DNA of 39,498 nucleotides from Massilioclostridium sp965141735 (GCA_965141735.1 CBCSOX010000003.1:1-39498), one strand, 5' to 3'. Positions 17,085 through 25,798 are shown, counted from the stretch's first letter. A program made the numbers and translations. The notes: generated by a model from the letters alone, not told the origin.

Positions 17085-17146
17085 CATAGACTGGGGCTTT
17101 CGCCGATGCGTCAGCCCCAGCGCTCTAATATGAATTCAGGAGAGTG

Positions 17147-18733
17147 ATGAAGATGGGGCTGACAGCAGGCTCTACAGGCACAAAAGCGGCAGATACAGGG
17201 CTTGAAATCAACCGTGAAAACGAAACAGACCGGGTCATTGCCCTCGCCGGGAACCCCAACGTCGGAAAGAGTACCGTGTTCAACGAATTGACCGGGCTCA
17301 ACCAACACACCGGGAACTGGCCTGGAAAGACAGTGACCAACGCGCAGGGAAAATACACGCATGAGGGCAGGGAATACATCCTCGTCGACATTCCGGGCAC
17401 TTATTCTCTGATGGCCCATTCTGCGGAGGAACAGGTGGCGCGGGATTTTATCTGCTTCGGCGATGCCGACGCGGTGGTTGTCGTGTGCGACGCGACCTGC
17501 CTGGAGCGCAACCTCAACCTCGTTTTACAGACAATCGAAATCACCGACCGTGTGATCGTCTGCGTCAATCTCATGGACGAGGCGGAGAAAAAACACATTC
17601 ACATCGATTTTGCCCAGCTGGAGGAAAACCTGGGGGTACCGGTGGTCGGAACGAGCGCGCGCAGTCGCAAGGGGCTGGACCAGCTGGTGGAGAGGGTCGC
17701 AGAGGTCTCTACATATCAAAAACACAGCGAACCGATCCGTATCCACTACACCGAGGCGATTGAGCAGGCGATCGGGATGGTCGAGCCGGTTGTCGCGCAA
17801 AAAATCAGCGTCAGCCTCAACACCCGGTGGATCTCCCTCAAACTCATCGATGAAGATGAGACCCTACTCCAGAGTTTGGATGAATATCTCGGGTACTCTG
17901 TTGCGCAGGACGAAGAGATTTCCCAGGCAATCCAGCAGGCGCGAGACTTTTTACAGCAGCAGGACATCTCAGAAAGCAAACTCAAAGATCTCATCGTCTC
18001 CTGCATCGTCATGATCGCCGAAGGAGCCTGCCAGAATGTGCTTTCCTACGACAGCGAAAACTACAATGCCCGCGATCGTAAAATCGACAAATGGCTCACC
18101 AGCAAGTGGACGGGAATCCCGATTATGCTGTTGTTGCTCGCGGTGATCTTCTGGCTGACGATTACCGGGGCAAACTATCCCTCCCAGCTTCTCTCCCAAG
18201 GTCTGTTCTGGGTACAGGACCGGCTCACCGACTTTTTCACCTGGCTCGGCACCCCCGAGTGGGTGCACGGAGTGCTTGTGCTCGGGGTTTACCGGGTGCT
18301 CGCCTGGGTGGTCTCGGTGATGCTCCCGCCGATGGCGATATTTTTTCCGCTCTTTACCTTGCTCGAAGACCTCGGCTATCTGCCCCGCGTCGCGTTCAAC
18401 CTTGACAAACATTTTAAAAAGTGCTGCGCCTGCGGTAAACAGGCGCTCACCATGTGCATGGGCTTTGGCTGCAATGCGGCAGGGGTTGTGGGCGCTCGGA
18501 TTATCGACTCCCCGCGCGAAAGGCTCATCGCAATTGTCACAAACAATTTTGTTCCCTGCAACGGGCGTTTTGCCCCCTCTGCAAAAGGGCAACACTGCGC
18601 ATGGCTCCGCCTGCTCAGCGCCGACTGCGCGGATAAATTGAGAGATTCGCACCATCCCATTCAATTCGGTGGATCAGGCTTTGCAGCAATTCCCGGCGTT
18701 CCGGAATTGTCAACAACTCGAGACATTGATTGA
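17147..18733 (+). CDS. feoB: FeoB N-terminal part, gene split by an inserted element
   Basis: FeoB is the GTPase-coupled inner membrane ferrous iron importer. Residues 1-475 (to 18571) are genuine FeoB. They include the G domain with GNPNVGKS (35-42), DIPG (81-84) and NLMD (141-144), the helical domain, and the first membrane helices with the first gate motif (GFGCNAAGVVGARIIDSP). At NNFVPCNGRF the frame passes from feoB into the inserted element and reads 53 unrelated residues, antisense to the recombinase gene, to a stop at 18733. The rest of FeoB is at 25799-26530. The N-terminal piece alone lacks most of the permease and should not transport iron. The start is ATG 17147 or 17153; both lie behind AGGAGAG. 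Confidence 0.93.
   Translation: MKMGLTAGSTGTKAADTGLEINRENETDRVIALAGNPNVGKSTVFNELTGLNQHTGNWPGKTVTNAQGKYTHEGREYILVDIPGTYSLMAHSAEEQVARDFICFGDADAVVVVCDATCLERNLNLVLQTIEITDRVIVCVNLMDEAEKKHIHIDFAQLEENLGVPVVGTSARSRKGLDQLVERVAEVSTYQKHSEPIRIHYTEAIEQAIGMVEPVVAQKISVSLNTRWISLKLIDEDETLLQSLDEYLGYSVAQDEEISQAIQQARDFLQQQDISESKLKDLIVSCIVMIAEGACQNVLSYDSENYNARDRKIDKWLTSKWTGIPIMLLLLAVIFWLTITGANYPSQLLSQGLFWVQDRLTDFFTWLGTPEWVHGVLVLGVYRVLAWVVSVMLPPMAIFFPLFTLLEDLGYLPRVAFNLDKHFKKCCACGKQALTMCMGFGCNAAGVVGARIIDSPRERLIAIVTNNFVPCNGRFAPSAKGQHCAWLRLLSADCADKLRDSHHPIQFGGSGFAAIPGVPELSTTRDID
18568..18593 (+). other. Left attachment junction (attL) of the inserted element
   Basis: TTTT (18568-18571) is the last base shared with feoB. 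The next 22 bases (18572-18593, beginning GCCCCCTCT and ending GGGCAAC) match the reverse complement of 25773-25794 at the right end in 20 of 22 positions. To its left is feoB sequence coding for PCNGRF. Confidence 0.8.
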
Positions 18734-20225
18734 CATTCAAAAGAATTCGGGCAGTTTGGTCGATTTGCACTGTTGTTTTTTCCAGCTTTTCTTCTGTTTC
18801 CCGCTGCTTCTCTTTCCAATACGCCTGTTGTTTTTTCAATTCCACAATCCGGCGATCAACTCGCTGCAGCAGTTCTTCACTGACAGGAGAATGCCCCAGG
18901 GTGGTGAGCAGCGTCTCCATCTCTGCCTCGCATTGCCTGATTTGCTTTGCGCACGCATGCCCAGTTGCTCCGCCCTGTTCAGACTGATACGTTTGTCTGA
19001 GCAGACCGAGCTGCCTCAACAGGCTTGTGTCTTCTTTCAGGTAACGTTTTATAAAATCAAAAACCAAGCTGTCTGTCGCGAATCCGTTTAAATTTTTGCA
19101 GTCACAGGCTGCGCACGTCCCTTTTAATTTCCCGCTGCAAATATAGTCAAAGGCGCCCTGGCTGCGCTGATAGGACCGGGGCTTTGCAAACATTTTGCCA
19201 CCGCACTTGGCGCAACGCAGCATTCCGGAGAGCAGGGAGTATCCATTGTGCGCCTTTACCGCCTTATGGATTGGTTTGTTGTCCTCCAGTCGTTGCTGCA
19301 CCATCACCCAATCTCTGCCCGACACTACTCCGGTGTGCTTTCCCCTCGCGATAATCCAGTTTGAAACATCGGCAAAAGCCTCGTTTCCCTTTTTGTACTC
19401 CCTCTTTCCATAAGCGAGCAGTCCGCAGTGTGCCCTGCTTGGATCCGGCTCAAAACAGAGATCCGAACCGCGCTGCTCAAAATAGCGATAGGCATCCCCA
19501 TCTGCACAGCAGTACACTGGGTTGGTCAAAATCTGCCGGATCCCTTGATTGGAAAATTCCTTTCCATTTTTGGTTTTGATGTTTTGGGAGGACAACTGCC
19601 TGCGCACACTCGAAATTGAATAATACTTCAAAAACAGGCGAAAAATTTCTTTCACGGTGCGCAGTTCACAGGTGCTTTTGAGCTTATAGGATGTTTTGAG
19701 CTTCCCATCAACCACCAGTTCAGTCACTTTTTCAGAGTCAAACCCCGTTGGGGGCGTCCCTCCCAGCCACCGACCCGTCCGCGCCAGCATCAGCATGTTG
19801 TCCCGCACGCGCTCTGCCAAGGTCTCACGTTCGAGCTGCGCAAACACCGATGCGATATACATCATCGCCCTCCCCATGGGGGTGCTGGTATCGAACTGTT
19901 CTCTGATGCACACCAGCGAAATACTCCTGTCATTGAGCTCTTCCATAAGACTTGAAAAGTCGCTTACATTCCTGCTGATCCGGTCAAGGCGGTAACAAAC
20001 AATGAAGCAAAATCGCCCCTCCCGGCTCTCCCGCATCATTTTTTGAAATTGGGGCCGGTTTAAGTCTTTGGCGGAAAAGCCCTCATCCTCGTAAACCAAA
20101 ATATCACGGCTGTCTGTTTCAGGAAAACGGGAAATGATATAAGCTGTGCACATTTCAACCTGATTACCGATGCTTTCCCCCTTTCCTGTATACTTTGACT
20201 TCCGGCTGTAAACCGCAAAGCGCAT
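18615..20225 (-). CDS. Large serine recombinase (integrase/excisionase)
   Basis: 536 residues. The N-terminal catalytic domain starts MRFAVYSRKSKYTG, with the nucleophile Ser10. The conserved YRLDRISRNVSDF and the SVFAQLERETLAERVRDNM helix follow. Next are the recombinase DNA-binding domain (about 160-290), a zinc ribbon with C-x2-C in LRCAKCGGKMF and a second Cys cluster in YICSGKLKGTCAAC, and a C-terminal coiled coil. This is the layout of large serine recombinases of transposons such as Tn4451 and of serine-integrase phages. ATG at 20225 follows AGAGGTGATC. The gene ends only 22 bp from the left arm, as is usual for integrase genes next to their att site. All catalytic parts look intact, so it is probably active. 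Confidence 0.95.
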   Translation of the reverse strand: MRFAVYSRKSKYTGKGESIGNQVEMCTAYIISRFPETDSRDILVYEDEGFSAKDLNRPQFQKMMRESREGRFCFIVCYRLDRISRNVSDFSSLMEELNDRSISLVCIREQFDTSTPMGRAMMYIASVFAQLERETLAERVRDNMLMLARTGRWLGGTPPTGFDSEKVTELVVDGKLKTSYKLKSTCELRTVKEIFRLFLKYYSISSVRRQLSSQNIKTKNGKEFSNQGIRQILTNPVYCCADGDAYRYFEQRGSDLCFEPDPSRAHCGLLAYGKREYKKGNEAFADVSNWIIARGKHTGVVSGRDWVMVQQRLEDNKPIHKAVKAHNGYSLLSGMLRCAKCGGKMFAKPRSYQRSQGAFDYICSGKLKGTCAACDCKNLNGFATDSLVFDFIKRYLKEDTSLLRQLGLLRQTYQSEQGGATGHACAKQIRQCEAEMETLLTTLGHSPVSEELLQRVDRRIVELKKQQAYWKEKQRETEEKLEKTTVQIDQTARILLNVNQCLELLTIPERRELLQSLIHRIEWDGANLSIYPRSRR

Positions 20226-20447
20226 GTTGATCACCTCTTTTCTAAATGTATATGAAAAGGCCGGACGCTCATTCCTTTTGCTCCGGTAAGCAACTCGACT
20301 GCATTGGAAATTGCCGCGTATCTCACAACCTGTGAAAGGCTCTGGGAATCCGTACGCCTGGGGCTGTTAGAACAAATAAAACAGGCGCTGATCAAAATAC
20401 AAAACTATCATACAATCATAATCCCGTAGAAATTTAGTATCAAATGA
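20226..20447. other. Divergent control region inside the element
   Basis: The gap between the recombinase and the glycosyltransferase operon starts. No ORF is supported. The recombinase promoter must lie here, but I see no clear -35/-10 pair for it. Confidence 0.4.
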
Positions 20448-20476
20448 TTGACATTGCAATTTTAAAAAGGTACAAT
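20448..20476 (+). promoter_or_regulatory. Promoter of the glycosyltransferase operon
   Basis: Consensus TTGACA (20448-20453), 17-bp spacer, TACAAT (20471-20476), 80 bp upstream of the first glycosyltransferase ATG. Confidence 0.75.
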
Positions 20477-20555
20477 TAATAGTTGATTAGTGTTCAAATA
20501 GGCAAAGCCTGGTCTTGTGTTTGAATTTTTGAACAATAAAAGGAGTTATTTCACA

Positions 20556-21464
20556 ATGCTTTCAAAAACAGTGCAAATACAAGCGGTCATTTACCACAAT
20601 GAAAAAAAGGCGCTTTTGCGCGCCCTCGACAGTTTAGCACAAGCATTGTTGCTCAGCCGGAAGCAACAGGCAGCAATCCAGCAGGCTGTTTTTATTTTTG
20701 GGGACGCCTCCTCCACCCCCATCTTCACCCAGGAGGAAATCAAAGAATTAAACGGCTCCTATCCGGATTATTTGGAGATACAGTACCGATTTTTTGGCTT
20801 TAATTCGGGTTTTGGGAAGGGACATAATCTGCTGGCAGAAAACGCAACATCCGACTTTTTACTGGTGATGAATCCGGATATTTTGGTCACACCCCGCTTT
20901 TTTACCGAAATGGTCAAACCCTTTTTGGACAGCGCCCTTCAGGCCGGTGCAGTTGAAGCGCGGCAGACGCCGATTGAACATCCCAAGGATTACGATATGA
21001 ACACAGGGGAAACCCTCTGGTGCTCCGGAGCATGTGTCTTGTTCCCGACTGCCCTTTACCAACAGGTAGGCGGTTATGACAGTGACACCTTTTTTATGTA
21101 CTGCGAAGACGTTGATTTATCCTGGCGCATTCGTTTAACGGGAAAAAAAATGATCTATCAGCCAAAAGCGCCTGTTTTCCACTCAAAGCACCTGTCTGTG
21201 AGCGGCACCTGGGACCCCACCCCCACCGAAATCAGGTGTTCTGTTGAATCCGCCCTGCTGATGGCTTATAAATGGGACAACCCCGCTCTCCTCAAAAAAC
21301 TGCTGAGCACATATAAACACGATCAGAATGAGTACGTGCAGCAGGGACTCCGAGATTTTAAGCAAAAGCAGGAAAAAAATCTTTTGCCCAAGCAAATCAA
21401 ACACGCGCAGCACGTCGCACAGTTTTTTGGGTTTGCTTATTCCAAACACCGGTTTGATTTATAG
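20556..21464 (+). CDS. Family 2 glycosyltransferase (rhamnosyltransferase-like)
   Basis: 302 residues, GT-A fold. The N-terminus (VQIQAVIYHNEKKALLRALDSL) resembles the first strand and helix of GT2 enzymes. The nucleotide/metal-binding segment is LLVMNPDILVTPRFF, and FMYCEDVDLSWRIRLTGKKM with the ED pair is the acceptor/catalytic motif common to rhamnosyltransferase-like GT2 proteins. No transmembrane segment; cytosolic or peripheral. ATG at 20556 follows AAAGGAG at 10 nt. First gene of an operon with the next two (gaps of 15 and 9 bp). Probably adds a sugar to a surface glycan precursor; donor and acceptor are unknown. Confidence 0.88.
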   Translation: MLSKTVQIQAVIYHNEKKALLRALDSLAQALLLSRKQQAAIQQAVFIFGDASSTPIFTQEEIKELNGSYPDYLEIQYRFFGFNSGFGKGHNLLAENATSDFLLVMNPDILVTPRFFTEMVKPFLDSALQAGAVEARQTPIEHPKDYDMNTGETLWCSGACVLFPTALYQQVGGYDSDTFFMYCEDVDLSWRIRLTGKKMIYQPKAPVFHSKHLSVSGTWDPTPTEIRCSVESALLMAYKWDNPALLKKLLSTYKHDQNEYVQQGLRDFKQKQEKNLLPKQIKHAQHVAQFFGFAYSKHRFDL

Positions 21465-21479
21465 GAGAGGATTAAAAAG

Positions 21480-23486
21480 ATGAATAAACCAGAAACAGGA
21501 CTGTCCGCTGGGAGATTTACAGGCTCCTGCGCGGCGCTTTTCGCTCAGTTAAATCTGAAACCGGGCATTCTGATCGATTTCGGCGGTTATCTCTCCCCCA
21601 TGCAGGCTGATTTGCCGAACCCGATTTCCGGTTATAAAATAGTTGCTGTTGACGGCGAATTGCCTGTGCCTTCCACTGCAATTGAAACGGTTAAAAAGCA
21701 GATGAACGGCAGCCAGGATCAACCGGTTGCCGCCATTGCAGCAGTTGACTTTCTCAACCATTGTGCCGATGCAGACGCATGGCTTGCCCTGTTCGCCGAA
21801 CTAGCGGACCGGTTTCACTGCCCATTTTTGTGCGGTGTCCCGAACCTGTCAAACCAAAAGCTTATTTTTGACCTGCTGGATGTCAGAGGTGCTCGAATCC
21901 AGTCCTCTCCTCTGTTGGGACAGGCAAGGTTCTTTACAGAATCTGTTCTTCTCGGGCTCATGAAACAGCACGGGTTTGAGCCGGTCGGAAAATCAGATCT
22001 TTCCCTGTCTGAACAGGAGTTAACTGCCTGCGAAGCTGACGATATTTTTTCAGCACCGGGCAGTATCACCCACTCCTATCTCGAATGGCTCAAGCAGTTC
22101 ACCGACCCGAATGCGGAAACTGCGTTTTTTTTCCGCGCATTTGAAAAAGTGGAAGATACCCAACCAACCGCTGTCCAAACAGGGGCAGAGAGCCCATTTC
22201 TGAGCATCGTCACCCGGACACAGGGCAAACGAATCGATGCGCTGGAGGAGACCTTTCTCTGCCTGACGGCGCAGACAAACACCGACTTTGAGCTGCTTTT
22301 GCTCGGCCACAACGTAGAGCCCTGCGACCGGGCTGCAGTGCTGGATCTCGTTTCACAGACGCCGGCCTGGCTTGAGAAAAAAATACAGTACATTGACGTC
22401 ACCGGCGGCACGCGCACCACGCCGCTCAATGTCGGTTTTTCAAAAGCGCGGGGGGACTATGTCGTGATTCTGGATGATGATGATTTAGTCACGGATGATT
22501 GGGTGGATTCCTTCTACCAGCTTTCGTTAAAATCCCCAGGATCTATCCTGCACGCATACGGCGTCGCACAGGAATGGCAGACCATTCAAAACAAGAACGG
22601 TGAAACAGCACTGCGGGCGATTGGGTCCCCCGACAGAATCTATTGCAGGGATTTCAATTTGCTGGAACAGCTGAATTTAAACACCTGCCCCACCATGACC
22701 TATGCATGCCCCAGATATGCCTATCAGACATTGGGCATTCGTTTCAATGAGGACTTAACCACTACAGAAGACTGGGATTTTCTGATGCGCACAGCATTTG
22801 TCTGCGGCGTTGCAGATATACCGGTTGTCACCTCGATTTACCGTCTCTGGAAGAACAATGAAAATTCGCAGACTCTGCACAACCGCAAAGAGTGGCTGAC
22901 GAACGAAAAAATGATCAAAAAACAGCTCAACCAAATGCCGATTGTTTTTCCAGCTGGTTTTTTCAACCAGGAATCCAAATCAAAAAACAAGTCTGAATTT
23001 CAATCACGTCAATACCGCACATCCGACTCAGTTTTATATCTGGATCACGGAGAAGGGTTTAACCAAGACTGTATTTTAATCGGACAAGACCGCCCCGAAA
23101 TGGAATGGACCGTTGGCTTTCCCATAGCGGAATCCCTGCCGGAAGTGACTGCTGTCCGATTTGACCCCATGGATCAGGGCATGTTCTGGATGACAAAGTT
23201 TGAAATTCACTTCACTTTCACCGATGGCACCAAAGAGATCCGGACGTTCCAAAAATCCGCCCACAACGGCGTCTTCCTAAAAAACAGCGTGTTGTTTTAC
23301 AAAGACGACCCGCAGATTTTAATTCATTTTAAATCACCGAAAAAACTCAAATCCGTCAAGGCAAAGTTTGAGATAGACTTCCACATACCGGATGAGGTAT
23401 GGAAAAGGGCCTTTTTACAGTCAAACTGGAAGTTAAGCCGGCTTTATCGGTTTGCCCTGAAACTCAAACAAAAACTGTTTCGTTAG
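21480..23486 (+). CDS. Two-domain protein: methyltransferase-like N-terminus and GT2 glycosyltransferase
   Basis: 668 residues. About residues 1-220 resemble a Rossmann/methyltransferase-type fold: LNLKPGILIDFGGY, then KIVAVDGELP, then AAIAAVDFLNHC, and late ESVLLGLMKQHGFEPV. The glycine-rich motif I is poor (DFGGY), so catalytic activity is doubtful. Residues from about 237 form a GT2 domain: LSIVTRTQGKRIDAL, the metal-binding YVVILDDDDLVTDDW near 329, and TTEDWDFLMRTAF as the catalytic ED region. A C-terminal part of about 180 residues, rich in beta strands, may bind glycan. ATG at 21480 follows AGGAGAGG. Second gene of the operon. Confidence 0.8.
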   Translation: MNKPETGLSAGRFTGSCAALFAQLNLKPGILIDFGGYLSPMQADLPNPISGYKIVAVDGELPVPSTAIETVKKQMNGSQDQPVAAIAAVDFLNHCADADAWLALFAELADRFHCPFLCGVPNLSNQKLIFDLLDVRGARIQSSPLLGQARFFTESVLLGLMKQHGFEPVGKSDLSLSEQELTACEADDIFSAPGSITHSYLEWLKQFTDPNAETAFFFRAFEKVEDTQPTAVQTGAESPFLSIVTRTQGKRIDALEETFLCLTAQTNTDFELLLLGHNVEPCDRAAVLDLVSQTPAWLEKKIQYIDVTGGTRTTPLNVGFSKARGDYVVILDDDDLVTDDWVDSFYQLSLKSPGSILHAYGVAQEWQTIQNKNGETALRAIGSPDRIYCRDFNLLEQLNLNTCPTMTYACPRYAYQTLGIRFNEDLTTTEDWDFLMRTAFVCGVADIPVVTSIYRLWKNNENSQTLHNRKEWLTNEKMIKKQLNQMPIVFPAGFFNQESKSKNKSEFQSRQYRTSDSVLYLDHGEGFNQDCILIGQDRPEMEWTVGFPIAESLPEVTAVRFDPMDQGMFWMTKFEIHFTFTDGTKEIRTFQKSAHNGVFLKNSVLFYKDDPQILIHFKSPKKLKSVKAKFEIDFHIPDEVWKRAFLQSNWKLSRLYRFALKLKQKLFR

Positions 23487-23495
23487 GAGAGTCAC

Positions 23496-25259
23496 ATGTT
23501 CTTATCACCGGGTTTATCCGTCTTTTATTTGATATCCGTTGCCATCCTTTTCAGTGGTTTGTTTTTGTTTAAAAAATCAGACCGTCCGTTGAAAAGCGCG
23601 ACCTGGTTTATCGCGTCAATGATGCTGTTTTTGTGCAGCAACGTCTTTGCCGCTTCGATTATCAATCTCGTTCATATCCCGATCAACCTGCTCTCCATGG
23701 GCATATTCAACTGCATTGCAGGGGGAGGGCTTTGGCTGTTGATCCTTGTAAAAAAACAGAGGCAGCGCTATACTCTGGATCTATTTGATTGGGTGAGTGT
23801 CGCTGTAATTGCTGGAGTGGCAGTTGCCTGCGGAATAATTCAATTTGGATTATCATTTGATCCCCACTACATTACAACAGATCCAAGTGTCCATATGAGA
23901 ATGGCTATGGATATCATCAACAAGCAATCGGTGTCGGAAATGTTCTTTGGCCCGCTGAACAACGCACTTTTTATGTCAATTGGCATGCCGTTTATTCACA
24001 TATTGGATGCCGTAAAGCTTTTTGTTTTGTCCGAATTCGGTATGTTCGCCTTGCACGGCTGGGTCTTTTACATTCTGATCAACCGCTTTAGCAAAAATCT
24101 GTTTACAAAAATCGTCTCAATTATTGTAACGATCCTCTATATGCTCGGCTACCCTCTCAATAACATGATTTTTGGATTCAATTATCTGGGTACCGGCGTG
24201 ACGATACTCGCTTTTCTGCTGTTTTTAGCCGACGTTTTTTACAAAAAAGAGGTGGACCGCCGCATTGCGATCCCTTCTCTAATGCTGACCTGCTTAGGAA
24301 TCTTTTTGTGCTATATGCTGTTTATGCCATTGGCCTATGTCGTGCTCTTTTTATTCGTAGCCTGGGATTATTCCCAGCAAAAGAAACTGATTACCTGGGA
24401 AATGGTTCGCACACAGTTTGAAATCTTTTTACTGCCTGTGATCATTGGCCTTGTCTACTGCTTTTTCGGCTGGTTTGGTTCAGCTGATGCTGTGGGAAGC
24501 GCGATTGCTACAGAAGGCTATATCTACCGTGATCTTTACTCCAATTTTATCATCTGGCTACCTGTGGCTTTGTATGGGTTACTCCATAGTCTTAAGAAAA
24601 AACATTGGACTGTTTTGCAGCCAATGTGTATTTTGTGGACCTGTTTCATGATAGGACTGTTTGTGTTTGGTTTAATGGGAAAAGCATCCTCCTATTATTA
24701 TTTCAAAACCTATTATGTCATGTGGATGATTACGTTAGCCCTCTTCTATATTGGAGTTTCCTATTTCTCTGAAAAATCCAAAGAAATGGTAATCTCGTAC
24801 TTTTTAGTATGGGGTTTTGTTGGTACCATGTACTTTAGTGGGGCAGATGAAAGAATCAAAGAACACAATGAATTGTTTAACCCCGAAATTCATTCTGATG
24901 CTCAATTCAACATCTATTCATTTAATAAGCAGCAACTTGAAGCAGTCGCCCCATCTATAACAGAACCTGAATATGATCTCTTTTTGTACGTGATGAATCA
25001 TTTTGATCAATCTGAACAAATTCCGATGGCCAGTCAAACCGATACGACATTATGGTATCAGGCTCTCACGAATCAAAGACTTATCCACTATATTTGGCCT
25101 TACAATGCTGCCGCGTGGTGCGAAGAGGTTCTAAAAAACAACGATTATGTTATAATTATGAATGATTGTGAGGTCATTCGAGAACAAACCGATTTCCTAC
25201 AATCGTTGGATGTTATTTATTCCAACAGCGCAGGGTATCTTGCAAAAGTGCCCAAGTAA
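23496..25259 (+). CDS. Polytopic membrane protein, GT-C-like glycan enzyme
   Basis: 587 residues with around 12 hydrophobic helices and a C-terminal soluble part of roughly 130 residues. After the fourth helix an extracytoplasmic loop reads DPHYITTDPSVHMRMAMD. An acidic/His-rich loop between early helices is typical of GT-C glycosyltransferases that use lipid-linked sugars. The family is not recognised with certainty; a flippase or glycan polymerase/ligase is possible. ATG at 23496 has AGGAGAG upstream and lies 9 bp after the previous stop, so it is translated as part of the same operon. The second half is clearly more AT-rich than host genes. Confidence 0.7.
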   Translation: MFLSPGLSVFYLISVAILFSGLFLFKKSDRPLKSATWFIASMMLFLCSNVFAASIINLVHIPINLLSMGIFNCIAGGGLWLLILVKKQRQRYTLDLFDWVSVAVIAGVAVACGIIQFGLSFDPHYITTDPSVHMRMAMDIINKQSVSEMFFGPLNNALFMSIGMPFIHILDAVKLFVLSEFGMFALHGWVFYILINRFSKNLFTKIVSIIVTILYMLGYPLNNMIFGFNYLGTGVTILAFLLFLADVFYKKEVDRRIAIPSLMLTCLGIFLCYMLFMPLAYVVLFLFVAWDYSQQKKLITWEMVRTQFEIFLLPVIIGLVYCFFGWFGSADAVGSAIATEGYIYRDLYSNFIIWLPVALYGLLHSLKKKHWTVLQPMCILWTCFMIGLFVFGLMGKASSYYYFKTYYVMWMITLALFYIGVSYFSEKSKEMVISYFLVWGFVGTMYFSGADERIKEHNELFNPEIHSDAQFNIYSFNKQQLEAVAPSITEPEYDLFLYVMNHFDQSEQIPMASQTDTTLWYQALTNQRLIHYIWPYNAAAWCEEVLKNNDYVIIMNDCEVIREQTDFLQSLDVIYSNSAGYLAKVPK

Positions 25260-25330
25260 ACAGAGAGCCTCAACAGAATTTCCACCTAGTTATTCCCGCG
25301 GTTTCCAGGAAATATGCCCATCGCTGCGTT

Positions 25331-25377
25331 TAAATAAAAAAATCCGCTGAATTGTATGCAGCGGATTTTTTTATTTA
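25331..25377. terminator. Two-way rho-independent terminator after the glycosyltransferase operon
   Basis: A perfect 19-bp inverted repeat (25331-25349 with 25359-25377), GC core AATCCGCTG/CAGCGGATT, loop of 9, A-run and T-run on the two sides. It should stop the operon before the small ORF and the feoB fragment. Confidence 0.9.
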
Positions 25378-25518
25378 AAGGGTCAAAATGGTACAAACAA
25401 AATACCACATGTAATGAGTTTCGGGTTAGCTTAGTAACTGCTGTATAAAAAATACAAAAAAACACGTACTCCATCCACTGTATGGCGCATAAAATTTCTA
25501 TAGAGAGGTGGCTTTTCG

Positions 25519-25716
25519 ATGAAGGAACAAATTAACCAGATTCAAATTTCATCACCCATTGACCGGAAAGCATGGTCAGACACAGTTATCCGGATGCATT
25601 TGTACATAATAAAAACCTATTTGGATCGTTCCGATTATTCTTTAGACGCAAAAATTAGAGTCCTTGAGCGAATAGAGCAGCTGTATCAAACCCTAAGACC
25701 AAAAGACAGTATCTAA
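25519..25716 (+). CDS. 65-aa ORF at the right end of the element
   Basis: 65 residues, no recognised family. It starts MKEQINQIQISSPIDRKAW and is predicted to be mostly helical, with many charged residues (YSLDAKIRVLERIEQLYQ). ATG at 25519 follows AGAGGTGG at 8 nt, and the ORF lies behind a terminator, so it needs its own promoter, which I cannot point to. It is the only small ORF of the element and sits 57 bp from the right arm. Because serine integrases need a small directionality factor to excise, it is a candidate for that role by position only. Alternatives are a regulator or an unrelated cargo protein. Confidence 0.55.
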   Translation: MKEQINQIQISSPIDRKAWSDTVIRMHLYIIKTYLDRSDYSLDAKIRVLERIEQLYQTLRPKDSI

Positions 25717-25772
25717 TTAGCCTGCTGCATCCTTTCCTCCAGCATTGCACTGTCAGGCCTCCCATCCCCACA

Positions 25773-25798
25773 GTTGCCCTTTTAAAGAGGGGGCTTTT
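25773..25798 (+). other. Right attachment junction (attR) of the inserted element
   Basis: The 22-base arm 25773-25794 (starts GTTGCCC, ends AGGGGGC) is the near-exact inverse of the left arm. It is followed by TTTT (25795-25798), after which feoB resumes with CCA-ACA-ATG. Confidence 0.8.

Larger units (their letters stand above)
18568..25798. mobile_element. 7.2-kb serine-integrase cassette carrying glycosylation genes, inserted in feoB
   Basis: The element is delimited by two TTTT copies and inverted 22-bp arms. It contains a large serine recombinase gene at the left end, a divergent operon of two glycosyltransferases and a polytopic membrane protein, a 65-aa ORF and nothing else. The unit between equivalent points of the TTTT copies is 7,227 bp. 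Removing it joins CGT-TTT to CCA-ACA-ATG and gives a continuous FeoB reading frame (…PCNGRF|PTMIAIIT…), which proves insertion into a formerly intact feoB. No relaxase, replication or phage structural genes are present, so how it moves between cells is unknown. Its glycosyltransferase genes are more AT-rich than the flanking feo genes. Confidence 0.9.
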
